Position numbers and translations under genes: made by a program | Assembly: GCA_964019415.1 (NCBI GenBank) | Contig: OZ025875.1 | Span: forward strand, 960,001 to 1,024,000 | Direction of reading: 5' to 3' | Length of the DNA: 64,000 bases | DNA from: Ianthella basta | Lineage: Eukaryota > Porifera > Demospongiae > Verongiida > Ianthellidae | The notes under the pieces: model-generated | What the model was told of the DNA's origin: nothing | Seen by the model: only the letters and a program-made list of their open reading frames with translations | Databases searched by the model: none | In this document: positions 13,023-36,944 of the stretch, one piece after another | Layout of the letters: every line of letters starts with the position of its first letter | Numbering within the stretch: position 1 is the stretch's first letter

Positions 13023-13762
13023 TACCCACTTCTGGATTGACTCTGGTTTGTCTGTTTTCTCAGTGATGTGTGTTAACTTTACACACACTTGTATCCACAC
13101 CGCACTGCACACACTGCACACACTGCTGCTTGTGAATTTTGCCATCTGTACAACAAGCTTTGGATGAAAGTGGGTTGAATTCTGTCAAATAGTTGTTTGA
13201 AGAGCACGCAAGTCAGCAATATACCTGGCTTAGTTGAGGTCCTTGGTAAGAAGGTGCCTGGAATCTGCCATGGCTTAGCCAACCATAAAATGGATCCACT
13301 TGGCTTATATACTCCAATTAATGCTCAGACGGAGGGGGGAAGGGGGAGGGATTCATAAAAGCATCATGCACCAGCTGAATGTGCCTTCCTGGTGAAGAGA
13401 ACTAATAATGGACATAATTTATAATTACAGAGCTTGTGTGAGCTTTAAAATATGTGGCAGAATTTAGATTTCCATTTAGGTATTTATGCAAGTGGATGCA
13501 CTAGTATAATTAAAAAAATAAAAAATCAGTCCATACACATAAATTATGTAGCTAGCTACAGTTTACAGCTGACAGGTCTGTCACAATGATTAAGCAGCCA
13601 TGCACGCAACACAACACACAGTGTAAACGCGCACATTGTTAGCACAAGGTTGTAAATTCCAATAATGGAATTAATTTCCAGCTGGATTTAATATGTATAA
13701 TGCAGGGTTAGCCAGAAATTAATTTGCCATTAAATTAAAAAACATTGACTGAATGGAACAGA
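13023..13762. other. Convergent intergenic region, no gene seen
   Basis: AT-rich sequence between the ends of EXOSC1 and WBP4. It contains several A/T runs (for example 13510-13530) that may supply polyadenylation signals. No coding block was recognised. Confidence 0.6.
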
Positions 13763-16754
13763 CTATAGTTCAGTGTTTCTCTGCCTTATGTTCCCCTTGG
13801 CCTTCTTCCTAAAACTGAACCCTGTAAAAGAAGCATTCGCTGGCAGAGAGGATGTCTCAGTAGACGAAACAGGCATTGTTTTCTCCTGAAACAAATTCCG
13901 TTTCTTTGGTAGTGTTTCTTCATCACTGTCTTCATCATCGGCCTCATTAGAAGCCTTCTCTCCCCTCTCTTTGGGGACCACAGAAGGGGCGACTACTTCC
14001 TCCTCCTGCACTGGTGAACTCTCCCTGCATGTGGAAGGCAGAGAATAGAGTAGACAAGATGCACCAAGAGCTACGTATGCAGTAGGTGGAGTAGCCGGTG
14101 ATGTGGTTTGAGTTGAGTTGTACTGCTAGGATCTGTGTGGAAGTGCCTTCTGTCAAATGTTGGCATTAATGATTGGGTGCACGTGCTCACCTCACGGCCA
14201 CTGTGGTCCATTCCCCATACGGATTCGTGCGACGGGTGGACTGCTGTTTAGACTGCCTGGTGGTCTCCACCTCCCTCGCTCCCCTCTTGGTCCCTGCACT
14301 GGTCGCTTGGGATGAGGACGAGGTGTCCCTTACACTGGATGCACAGTCAGGAGCGGTAAAGTCAGGAGGACACTCCCACTGAGACACTGTGTGCCGGGAG
14401 GAGAGGCAAAGAACAAGTCACCCCACCCCTCAACACACAAGGTGATTATAGATCACATTGCCATGGTAACAAATGCCCCTTTGATGTTTCTTAATCTTGT
14501 AGACGTGTCTTGTGTTTCACATATAAGTGGATTTGCTATCCAATCAGTAGGCATCTATAACACTTAAAACCAACCAATCAGTGTCTGGGGGATTTAGGCC
14601 ACCTGGCACTCATAGAACCCTTGTTCTTCATGACCTAAATCTCACAGGTGCTTCTTGGTCAGCATTTAACTATTAAATATTGTGTGCACACAATCGCATA
14701 CCTCCAGTGATGGCATTATAGTAGTATGTGTAGCCATCCGGGGATGTCATGGCAGTCCAGGGGTTGGGTGGGGGAGGAGGCTTCCCCTCTCCTGCACTCT
14801 GTGCACCTTTCTTCTCCCCAACTTGAGGAAGGGCTGCGTGTGCCCTTGCAATCGCAGAGGAGATCATTGCCGCTTCCCTCCTGTCCTTGGCAGCCTGCTT
14901 CTCCTTCTCCTCCTCTTCCCACTCCTTCTTCTTCTGACGAAGAAGAGCATGCTGGTAGGAGGTGTCTTTGACAGTCAGCGTCAAGTCATTTGCTACATCT
15001 TTCTCAAACGCCTTGAGGGCAGCCTGCAATGGAGGAAGGAACAAGGCAATTAGTAGATACTTACATGGGATAAGTGTAGCTTTGGTCAACTTGCATCACA
15101 TTGCTCTAAACAGCTGAACCTTAACAAGAAGCTAAAGTCTTCCACATTCCTACCTGTATAGTACATACATAACACTGAGCATTTCAACTGTCACAATCAT
15201 AGTGCAGTGAGACCTCTCTAGTTTGGCTCCTTTGGGACAGTTTGGGACAGGCTCAAGTGTTCTAATTACAGAGGTGTCCCCATTTCAAGGGTAGTTTTGT
15301 ACACATCTCTATGTAGCTGGGACAGTAAGCACTGTCCTCATTAGAGAGGTGTCCCTATTTCAGAGGTATGTAGTTTTGTACACATCTCGATGTAGCTGGG
15401 ACAGTAGGCACTGCCCTCATTAGAGAGGTGTCCAGCGTTAAGGGGATTCCACTTTTACGACAGTCCATTGTGGTCTGGTGCTATTCATGTACCAACCAAC
15501 CTTTTCGATGCTTGCAAGGTCTTTGTCAAGTTTGTCTTCACTCTGTAGCTTGGTCACACTCCTCTCTCTTGCCTGGGGGGGGGGGGGGGGGGAGGGGGGG
15601 AGATTGTGAATGACAAGAATGTGTCTACTGCATGTTTGTATTTAGATGGTATGTGTGATTGCTCTCACTTCTTTCAGGGATTTGACCACGTTCTCCTTGT
15701 GACGCTTGCCATTCTCATGGAAGTCAATACTCTGCATGTGGTATACCGTTACGCACACCGTTAGATGTGCACTCTCCTCCAAATGTTGTAGACACACATG
15801 TACTATGTACAACATATGCAGGCAGGATTAGTTTCAAGATGTGTCAAGCTGAGCGTTAAAATTTAATACTCAAGGTGAGCCTCAAGATGAGGCAAGATGG
15901 AGCAAGATGAGGCAAGATGAGGCAAGATGGAGCAAGATGAGGCAAGATGAGGTAAGATGGAGCAAGATGAGGTAAGATGAGGCAAGATGAGGCAAGATGA
16001 AGCAAGATGAGGCAAGATGGAGCAAGATAGAGCAAGATGAGGCGAGAAGAGGAAACAGATGGCAAAATGAGGTAAGATGAGGAAAGATGAAGCAAGATGA
16101 AGCAAGATGGAGCAAGATGAGGCAAGATAAAGCAACAGATGGCAAAATGAGGTAAGATGAAGAAAGATGAAGCAAGATGAGGAAAGGTAAGATGAGGTAT
16201 GATGAGGCAAGATGAGGCAAGATGGAGCAAGATTAGTCAAGATGAAGCAAGACAAGGCAAATGAAGCAAGATGAAGCGAGATTAAGCAAATTGAAGCAAG
16301 ATGAGGCAAGATGAGGTATGATGAGGCAAGACGAAGCAAGATGAGGTAAGATGAGGCAAGGTAAAATAAGATGAGGCAAGATGAGACAAGATGGAGCAAG
16401 ACGAGGCAAATGAAGCAAGATGAAGTGAGATTAAGCAAATTGAAGCAAGATGAAGTATGATGAGGCAAGACGAAGCAAGATGAGGTAAGATGAGGTATGG
16501 GGCAAGATGAGGCAAGATGGAGCAAGACAGAGCAAGATGAATCAAGATGAGCCTAGAGATGAGACAAAAAAGAAGATGAGTCTCAAGATGATCCTCATGA
16601 GAGCAACTCACCGCCTTGTTATCTCCAAACCAACACTTGCATATCTCACAGAACTTTCTAGGCTGTGATTTCCAGTAGTCTGCCCTGCGGGTGAACAGTA
16701 ACAATCAACGTAGACAGCTGTGCTGGAAATGTAAGCGCAAAACTTCTCCTACAT
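13763..16754 (-). CDS. WBP4: WW domain-binding protein 4 / FBP21 spliceosomal factor
   Basis: U2-snRNP/B-complex-associated splicing factor. Exons: 16754-16753 (the AT of the start codon), 16684-16612, 15731-15669, 15572-15501, 15023-14702, 14386-14191 and 14024-13763; sum 990 nt, 329 aa (human 376). Exons 2 and 3 encode the N-terminal matrin-type zinc finger (ADYWKSQPRKFCEICKCW, then IDFHENGKRHKENVVKSLKE). Exon 5 has a basic coiled stretch and one WW domain completed in exon 6 (NPWTAMTSPDGYTYYYNAI, SQWECPPDF). Conserved C-terminal pieces are NPYGEW, LFQEKT and FRKKAKGNIRQRN. Vertebrate FBP21 has two WW domains and only one is visible here. The start codon appears to be split by an intron (AT|G): phase, the conserved MADYW and the acceptor support this, but the donor GTAGGA is weak. 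Confidence 0.9.
15195..15445 (-). mobile_element. CAGTG-ended MITE-like dispersed repeat, copy 1
   Basis: Contains the family core (GGGACAGTAGGCACTGTCCTC, here as the reverse complement, plus TACACATCTCTATGTAGCTG), duplicated internally. Other copies are at about 30.5, 34.7, 39.2, 45.9 and 54.6 kb. It lies in WBP4 intron 4. Confidence 0.7.
15885..16560. repeat. Degenerate 10-bp (GATGAGGCAA)n minisatellite
   Basis: About 65 copies of a 10-bp unit with variants such as GATGAAGCAA and GATGGAGCAA fill WBP4 intron 2. The unit is not a multiple of three, but few copies contain stops, so long Leu/Ser/His open frames arise on the minus strand that are not genes. There are no C-free or strand-uniform spacers. 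Confidence 0.96.
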
Positions 16755-16882
16755 TTTCCAGCAGTAAATGGGTAAATTCCTTTGATTGATAAGTGTTTAC
16801 GTAATGTGACGTCATTCACAAGACATTTGGCTCCAAACCTGGGTTTCTTGAACGGTTTGAGTGGTTCTTGGCTCGAAAGGAT
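16755..16882. promoter_or_regulatory. WBP4/SUMO bidirectional promoter with a full CRE
   Basis: About 128 bp separate the WBP4 start codon from the SUMO ATG. TGACGTCA at 16807-16814 is a perfect palindromic cAMP-response element (CREB/ATF consensus). No TATA box is evident. Regulation by CREB/ATF is inference. Confidence 0.6.
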
Positions 16883-18668
16883 ATGTCGGAGGAGACGAAG
16901 GTAATGGATGTTATATATGTTTATATATCATACGATTGTTTTAGAGGTGCTATTCGTTTGTGTCATTCCTCGACGTAGCCCGACGTAAAACCGACTCTTT
17001 CGGATGAACAGATCAACCTAAAGGTCCAGGGACAGGTACGAAGTAGTATCCTTTCACTTCAGTCTCAGCCGTTCTCTGTTCTTTTTTTCATCTGTTCATG
17101 CCGTTTTTTGTCCCTAAGGACGGAACTGTTGTCCATTTCAAATTGAAAAAGCACACTGCCCTTAAGAAGCTGATGAGTGCGTATTGCGATAGACAGGGAG
17201 TGAGCCAGAACAGCATCAGGTTCGTGTTTGACGGCCAGAACATCCAGGAGGGGGACACACCAGCGCAGGTGCGTATGCCATGTAAGATTTGTGTTGTGGA
17301 TTACTTGCCCCACTCATCTGAGGGGTCATCTGTCAGTGACTAAAATGGCCACCTTTAGGAAATGGTTTGTGTGAGTAGTTCAGCGAATGTGACTCACGTC
17401 TTGCTTAGCCAGACCATTTCTCGGGCAATAAGTGACACCACTGTACTCGGACTGCCAAAAGCTGGACCATTTATGTAAAGTAGGGGGTTTCTGAACACTG
17501 CGCCGCGCTCCGTCTGCATTCGAAGGAACAGCTTCTCGTTGTGTCAGTTTATACATTGACTCTTGTGCTAACTGCATACAGAAAAGGAAGCTGTTCTACT
17601 GCGTACAAGCGAAATGCGGCACCCTGTTTGGAAACCCCCTCCCCTACCTTAGTGATGGATACAGCACGTGTGAAGGGAAGTAGCTGGCTTTGTGGCAGCC
17701 TGTGTGTATGTAAGTAAACTGGTTTAAGTCAAGTAAGGTAAACGGGGGTAATTTCATCACTAGGGTCACCTAATCAGTAGACACCATACACCAGATGGCA
17801 GTTCCTTCTGGTTTCTTGTCTTGATTGCCCTTGGCATTGGATAGGTGACTGGTTGAGTGTATTGGCATATGGTTTTCATCACAGACTGGGACCATTGCAC
17901 ACGGAGTATCCACCACTTGTATTCATGTGATCAGTTACTGTGGTAATAGCAAATGGTACAAGAAACCCTGACTATATACAGTCTCAGAAAGGGTTGGTTC
18001 TCCAATACCAGCTTCACAACAGGGTTGAAAAGCTTGCCGACGTTTCGACCAGATGCTCTGGTCTTCTTCAGGGCAAAGATATGCTAGCGTGAGCACTGAT
18101 CATATTTATAGCCTAGCATCTCATCATGCGCTGTCACCGGAAGCCACATCAAGGGGTGTCACCGGAAGTTGCGGGATTGCCTTCCTCAAGTATACAGTTT
18201 CAAAACTACCAGATTAAATGTCCATTCTGGCTTCCTTGTTTGCGATGCAGGAGTGTAAAGAGAGTGTACTCGGTGTTAACTGGCGTCCTTCAGTTCCACG
18301 TGTGATCTATGTTGCACTGACAAGCCGTACCACAGTATTGCATCACTTCGCTGAAGGGTTGCAGTATCAACATGCTAACCCGTAGCCATTTTGAGGGGTT
18401 TATGTTTTGTGGATTTGTGCTTTAAAATGTACATGCAGGTATTAAGAGCTATTTCATCCATCTTCATATTATTCAAATGAAAATTGGTAATATCACACAA
18501 TGTCACTGCAGTTTTACTTAACATGAATTTATTCTATTGGAAACATCTCTGATTCACGTATTTCTCCTCAATCAATCAACTATTAATTTTTGTTCTTCCT
18601 TTCAGTTGGAGATGGAGGATGAGGATACAATAGAAGTGATGCAGCAGCAAACTGGAGGGGCCTGTTAA
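16883..18668 (+). CDS. SUMO: Small ubiquitin-like modifier precursor
   Basis: Ubiquitin-like modifier attached to lysines through its C-terminal Gly-Gly. Four exons: 16883-16900, 16979-17035, 17119-17268 and 18606-18668; 288 nt, 95 aa, phase 0 at all three introns. The short acidic N terminus (MSEETKPDVKP) precedes the beta-grasp fold ([19 protein letters not shown], then SAYCDRQG and [10 protein letters not shown]). It ends [22 protein letters not shown] cleavage after TGG would remove only Ala-Cys. No obvious SUMO-consensus lysine near the N terminus (psi-K-x-E), so SUMO1-like behaviour is possible. An AATAAA at 18835-18840 is a likely poly(A) signal. Intron 3 contains the hammerhead-like motif. 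Confidence 0.96.
18033..18078 (-). ncRNA. Hammerhead-ribozyme-like motif, copy 1 (minus strand)
   Basis: On the minus strand: stem I CUUUGCC pairs with GGCAAG; core CUGAAGA (fits CUGANGA); one extra A; stem II GACCAG/CUGGUC closing a 5-nt loop; GAAA; then CGUC with GUC as the cleavage triplet directly before the stem I return strand. Stem III is reduced to the self-complementary ACGU, which allows only a dimeric fold. That minimal type is known from Penelope-like elements and some retrozymes. The single extra A between core and stem II departs from consensus. It is in a SUMO intron, antisense to the gene. Confidence 0.62.
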
Positions 18669-18834
18669 CCGGCCGTCTAGCCGCATAGGCTGGCAGCATC
18701 TTCAGCTATTTTTTTCAGACGTTGCATGTGCACTCACCACATACAGTCTATGTGCCGATTAGCTGATGTAGTTGTTGTGTTGCGCACATGTATACCTACA
18801 GTATGGTTGCTTACATATGTGTACATTGTATTCA

Positions 18835-18840
18835 AATAAA
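18835..18840 (+). terminator. Poly(A) signal of SUMO
   Basis: AATAAA 167 bp after the SUMO stop codon, in an AT-rich stretch. Confidence 0.6.
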
Positions 18841-19241
18841 AACTTGCAATTTGGCACAGTTCCTAGATTATTCTTGACAATGGGATCTATGTTAGTGAGA
18901 CCACACAAAAATGGGATGTAATTGTGATTTTCTTTGGCTGTGGTTGAGAAATCACTAAATGCATCACACTTGTGGCCTGTATAACCACCTTCCAGGATCA
19001 GTGGTGCAGAAACTTCAGTAGCCATAGTTCCGATTGTTATGTAGTAGTCCTTATTGTGGGCTCGACAGTTTTCGAAGCTTTCCTGCTCTGTGGGAAAGAC
19101 ATTTCCTTGTGACGTTTCTTCCCAGATCCTTTGCAAAATTAACCTTGCCTACGGGCCTGCACTGAACGATCGTGTGTATGGTTTAGCTGTATGCAAATTG
19201 ATTCCGGTGCCATAGATATAGAAAAAGAAAAGAAAAAAAAG
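18841..19241. other. Intergenic, SUMO to tRNA, no gene seen
   Basis: No coding block or repeat of note was seen. An open frame on the minus strand at 18.76-19.14 kb has no recognisable motif. Confidence 0.5.
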
Positions 19242-19314
19242 TGGAGATGCGGGGCATCGATCCCCGTACCTCTCGCATGCTAAGCGAGCGCTCTACCATC
19301 TGAGCTACATCCCC
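19242..19314 (-). tRNA. tRNA-Ala (AGC)
   Basis: A 73-nt tRNA with anticodon AGC (plus-strand GCT at 19279-19281). The acceptor stem GGGGATG/CATCTCC contains the G3:U70 pair that specifies alanine, and the discriminator base is A. D-arm (TAGCTCAGATGGTAGAGC) and T-arm (ATCGATGC loop with GGGG/CCCC stem) are intact. No intron. On the minus strand it is followed within 2 bases by a C and then a run of T, a good Pol III terminator (plus-strand AAAAGAAAAAAAA at 19228-19240). Confidence 0.96.
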
Positions 19315-19502
19315 TCCCTGTAGAAAGCTCATACAAAATAGACTTTTGAATGCTTGCAAACTGCACATTACACATGGAAAAGATATGCATCTAAGCGAGC
19401 GCTCTACCATCTGAGCTACATCCCCTCCCTGTAGAAAGCTCATACAAAATAGACTTTTGAATGCTTGCAAACTGCACATTACACATGGAAAAGATATGCA
19501 TC
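19281..19502. repeat. 111-bp perfect tandem duplication cutting the tRNA
   Basis: Bases 19281-19391 are repeated identically as 19392-19502. The left breakpoint is inside the tRNA anticodon; both junctions share CTAA microhomology. Confidence 0.93.
19392..19425 (-). pseudogene. tRNA-Ala 5'-half fragment
   Basis: The duplicated unit carries only the acceptor 5' strand, D-arm and first half of the anticodon arm. The 3' half, including the B box, is missing, so it cannot be a functional tRNA, although the A box is retained. Confidence 0.9.
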
Positions 19503-19685
19503 TAAATAATAGCTTTGATATAAGGGGCTGAAACTATTGTAATGTGATGGAGCAAAGTATGGTTTCTAAAATATACATCAAGGGACTGTGTTTGATATAG
19601 AGGTTTCATCCAAATGGCTTATGTACACATAACCAATTCCTTTTTATCCAGTTTTTCACAAAAGTGATGTGTTTGCAGTGGTATA

Positions 19686-33997
<14,312 letters not shown>

Positions 33998-34404
33998 CTC
34001 TACTCGCTTCCCTGCAGACCAGTTGACTCAGAAAGTGTCTGCCCGCCGTCCAGTGGCGAAAAGTCGATCTGTGGAAGTGAAGAAACGGTAAAGTTCGACC
34101 AACTCTTGGCGGGAAGTCGACCAAGGAACAGACTGAGTCACCAAGGACAACAATGCCGTTGCATTTTCACCTTAGTGCTGTACTAACTGGGACCGTCTCA
34201 CGCCCTCTGGGTAGATCCAATTCACTCGTGCACAGTGCGAAATTCGCTATGGCTTTACGCTGCTCGCTTCGAGTACCCACCTTACCGAAATTCCCTAATT
34301 AGACAACGGCCGACACTATTTATACAGTAAGCTAGTCTGCCTTTGCCGTAATAATTGCCTGGGATTCCGTTTGGGGATTCCCCTCGTATCGCATTATTTC
34401 AAGT
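33998..34404. promoter_or_regulatory. DIAPH/TDRD3-like bidirectional promoter with kappaB-like palindrome
   Basis: 407 bp between two facing-away start codons. GGGGATTCCCC at 34373-34383, only 21 bp upstream of the TDRD3-like ATG, is a perfect palindromic kappaB-type site. No TATA box is evident. The first formin exon begins with the ATG reading MSNAKDKPDKRTSW. Confidence 0.5.
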
Positions 34405-36861
34405 ATGGCGGAGGCAGCAAAAACGGCTCTGACAAAGCTTGGCTGGTAAGCGAACGTTTCTCTGATCCAGCCATTGAGGTGCAACCACACGTTCAGTAGA
34501 GAGAAGGCCTCACTTCTTTACTAAAAGAGCTTGTTATAGGGCTAACTCTAACTTACGTAAGGCTAACTCTAACTGCTGCAAGTTAACTCACAGCGTGTAG
34601 TTGATGGAGACGCCTGTGATAGTCTTACACAGCCATCACTGTTTCTTTGAACCTTAAACGCGCCAAACCTACTGAGGGGCATGACACTGGCTCAAATTTG
34701 CACAGTGGAACCTCCTTATAAAGGATATCCTTGCATACAGGACACCTGTCTAGCGAGGACAGCCCACACTGTCCCAGCTACATAGAGATGTGTACAAAAT
34801 TACCTCTGAAATGAGGACACCTCTATAATGCGGACACTTAGGCCTGTCCCAATGGTGTCACTGTATGCAGTAGCTGCAATAGGGGACATATCACACTCAG
34901 GATACAAAGCAACTTTTAACATGTGTGTCTCAACACCGCAGAGGTCTTTGTCAGCTGTGTGAGGATGGAATGGCCTCTCTAAATAGCTATTTATCTATTC
35001 TAGTTTCTAGATAATGTGTCATGTTTCTCTGTTCTGTTGCAGGCACCTTACCAGTGAGGGTATTGAAGAGTGCCTGAAGGCTTGTGGAGGGAGAGATGGT
35101 GCTGAGGTCACAGCACTGGAGAAAGCAGCAGCTAATGTAGGCGTATGAATACTACATTGTAACTAGCTACAATACATATATTCCCTATACATTTATGTTG
35201 TACAGTACATGAACCAATGGCATATATGCTAATACTAATATGTACTATGATGTATTGGGAGGTTGTGTCGTACTTGTGTGTATGTTATAATGGTTTGTGT
35301 TGTTACTACCAGTTTCTACTGGTTGCAGCTGGATCTACGGGCATATGGAGAGAAGGCTGTATCCGAGGACATCGCTCGAGGAGGAAGGACAGAGGTGGGT
35401 CCTTTTCAGCATGCACACCCACTCAGGAGGTAGACCAGAGTGCTGTCAGGGGCTGTTTGCACAGCACAGTTGTCTTCATTGAATGAATGGTACAGTGAAA
35501 TCCAGTGGACTGCAACTCACTCACCTGTGGAACCTCACCAGCTGATTGCATGTACATTAGAGGTGTGGTTGGATTGCTAATGTACACTGCTATGTGCTAA
35601 TGCGGCTGGTTGCCTAATTTGGCAACTAGCTGTCTTATACAGTGACCACTATAAACACGTTACCTGTATATGTAGAGGAGGCTGGTTCCATTAGGGAATG
35701 CGGGTGTCTGCTGCGTACAGGGACCACATTAAACTGACATTGTGGATATTCAGTGGAGGGTGGCTGGCTGTTTTGGGCAGCTGGAGGTGGCTGCTTTATG
35801 ACAGTGAACTGTCTTATGCAGTGACCACAATCAACAAGTGGGGAGGCTGGCTACTTTAGTTTGGGCCGTTGCTATGGTGATTGCCACTGTACTGTCTTCA
35901 CCTTTGATCTGGTAGTTTGCTTTTGCTGCAAAAAACATCAGATGATGCCATGTCCTGGTCGTCTGTCTGTTTCTTCCTCTCTCCCCCTCTCCACCCTCTC
36001 CCTCCCCCTTTCCTCTCCCCTTCTCTCCTCCTCAGGTCCATGGTCCATTGGTTCTACAGCTGCAGCGAATGAAGGATATCTCTCAGCCGATGGCGGCACA
36101 GAAGGACCCATCTCGGATAGATGTGGGGGGAGGGGGACAAAGGATGCTGAAGTTGCAGCTTACAGATGGGAAGTGCCACTTTGGTGCATTGGAGATGGGG
36201 AAAATAGTAGAGTTTGGGTGAGCATATGTCTGTGGCAGCCATGTTATGATGTCATAAGACATCACATTAGGTCATCAATGCATAGATTTACCTATGTAAG
36301 ATGTGTGATGTCATATGTGAAATGTGTGATGTCATGTGTGATGTCATATGAGATCTGTGTTGTCATATAATTATTCTCTTAGGGTGTGATGTAATACGTT
36401 CTCTTCTCCAGAAATTCAGTTCTTCCACCTGGCACCAAGATAAGGATAAAGTCTGGTTCCAAATTGCAATCTAGGAATGGGTTCCTGATGTTGCACCCAG
36501 GTGAGTGCAATGGATTACAGACTGGAGCACACCTGTACATATGTACGTATGTACATGTACAACAGTCAATTTCTGCCAATTCTCCTTTCAAAGTTGATTG
36601 GCGTGGGAGGATAGGGAGGGGGAGAGGTGTATCCAAGTGAAGGGAGGAGTTCTGTGACAAAGACAGTCATACAGTAGGAGAAGAAGGGTCTTTCTGATTA
36701 ACTGATTTGCTCTCCTTGGTCCCTAACCCCCTCAGGTTGCCTCACTGTACTTGGAGGGCAGGTGGAAGCGCTTATGAGAAAGTGGAAGGCTGGACAGGTG
36801 AATGGGAGAGAGATGCTAGTGGATGCATGATCTGTGTGTGCATGTACATAGCCACTTTGGT

Positions 36862-36944
<83 letters not shown>

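Noticed and set aside
15855..16525. 220-codon Leu/Ser/His/Pro open frame on the minus strand
   Set aside because: It is the 10-bp GATGAGGCAA minisatellite read through; it is intronic in WBP4.
17046..17054. GTATCCTTT, a U12-type 5' splice consensus just after SUMO exon 2
   Set aside because: The normal donor GTACGA 10 bp upstream gives the conserved SUMO sequence, and no U12 branch site precedes the acceptor at 17118.
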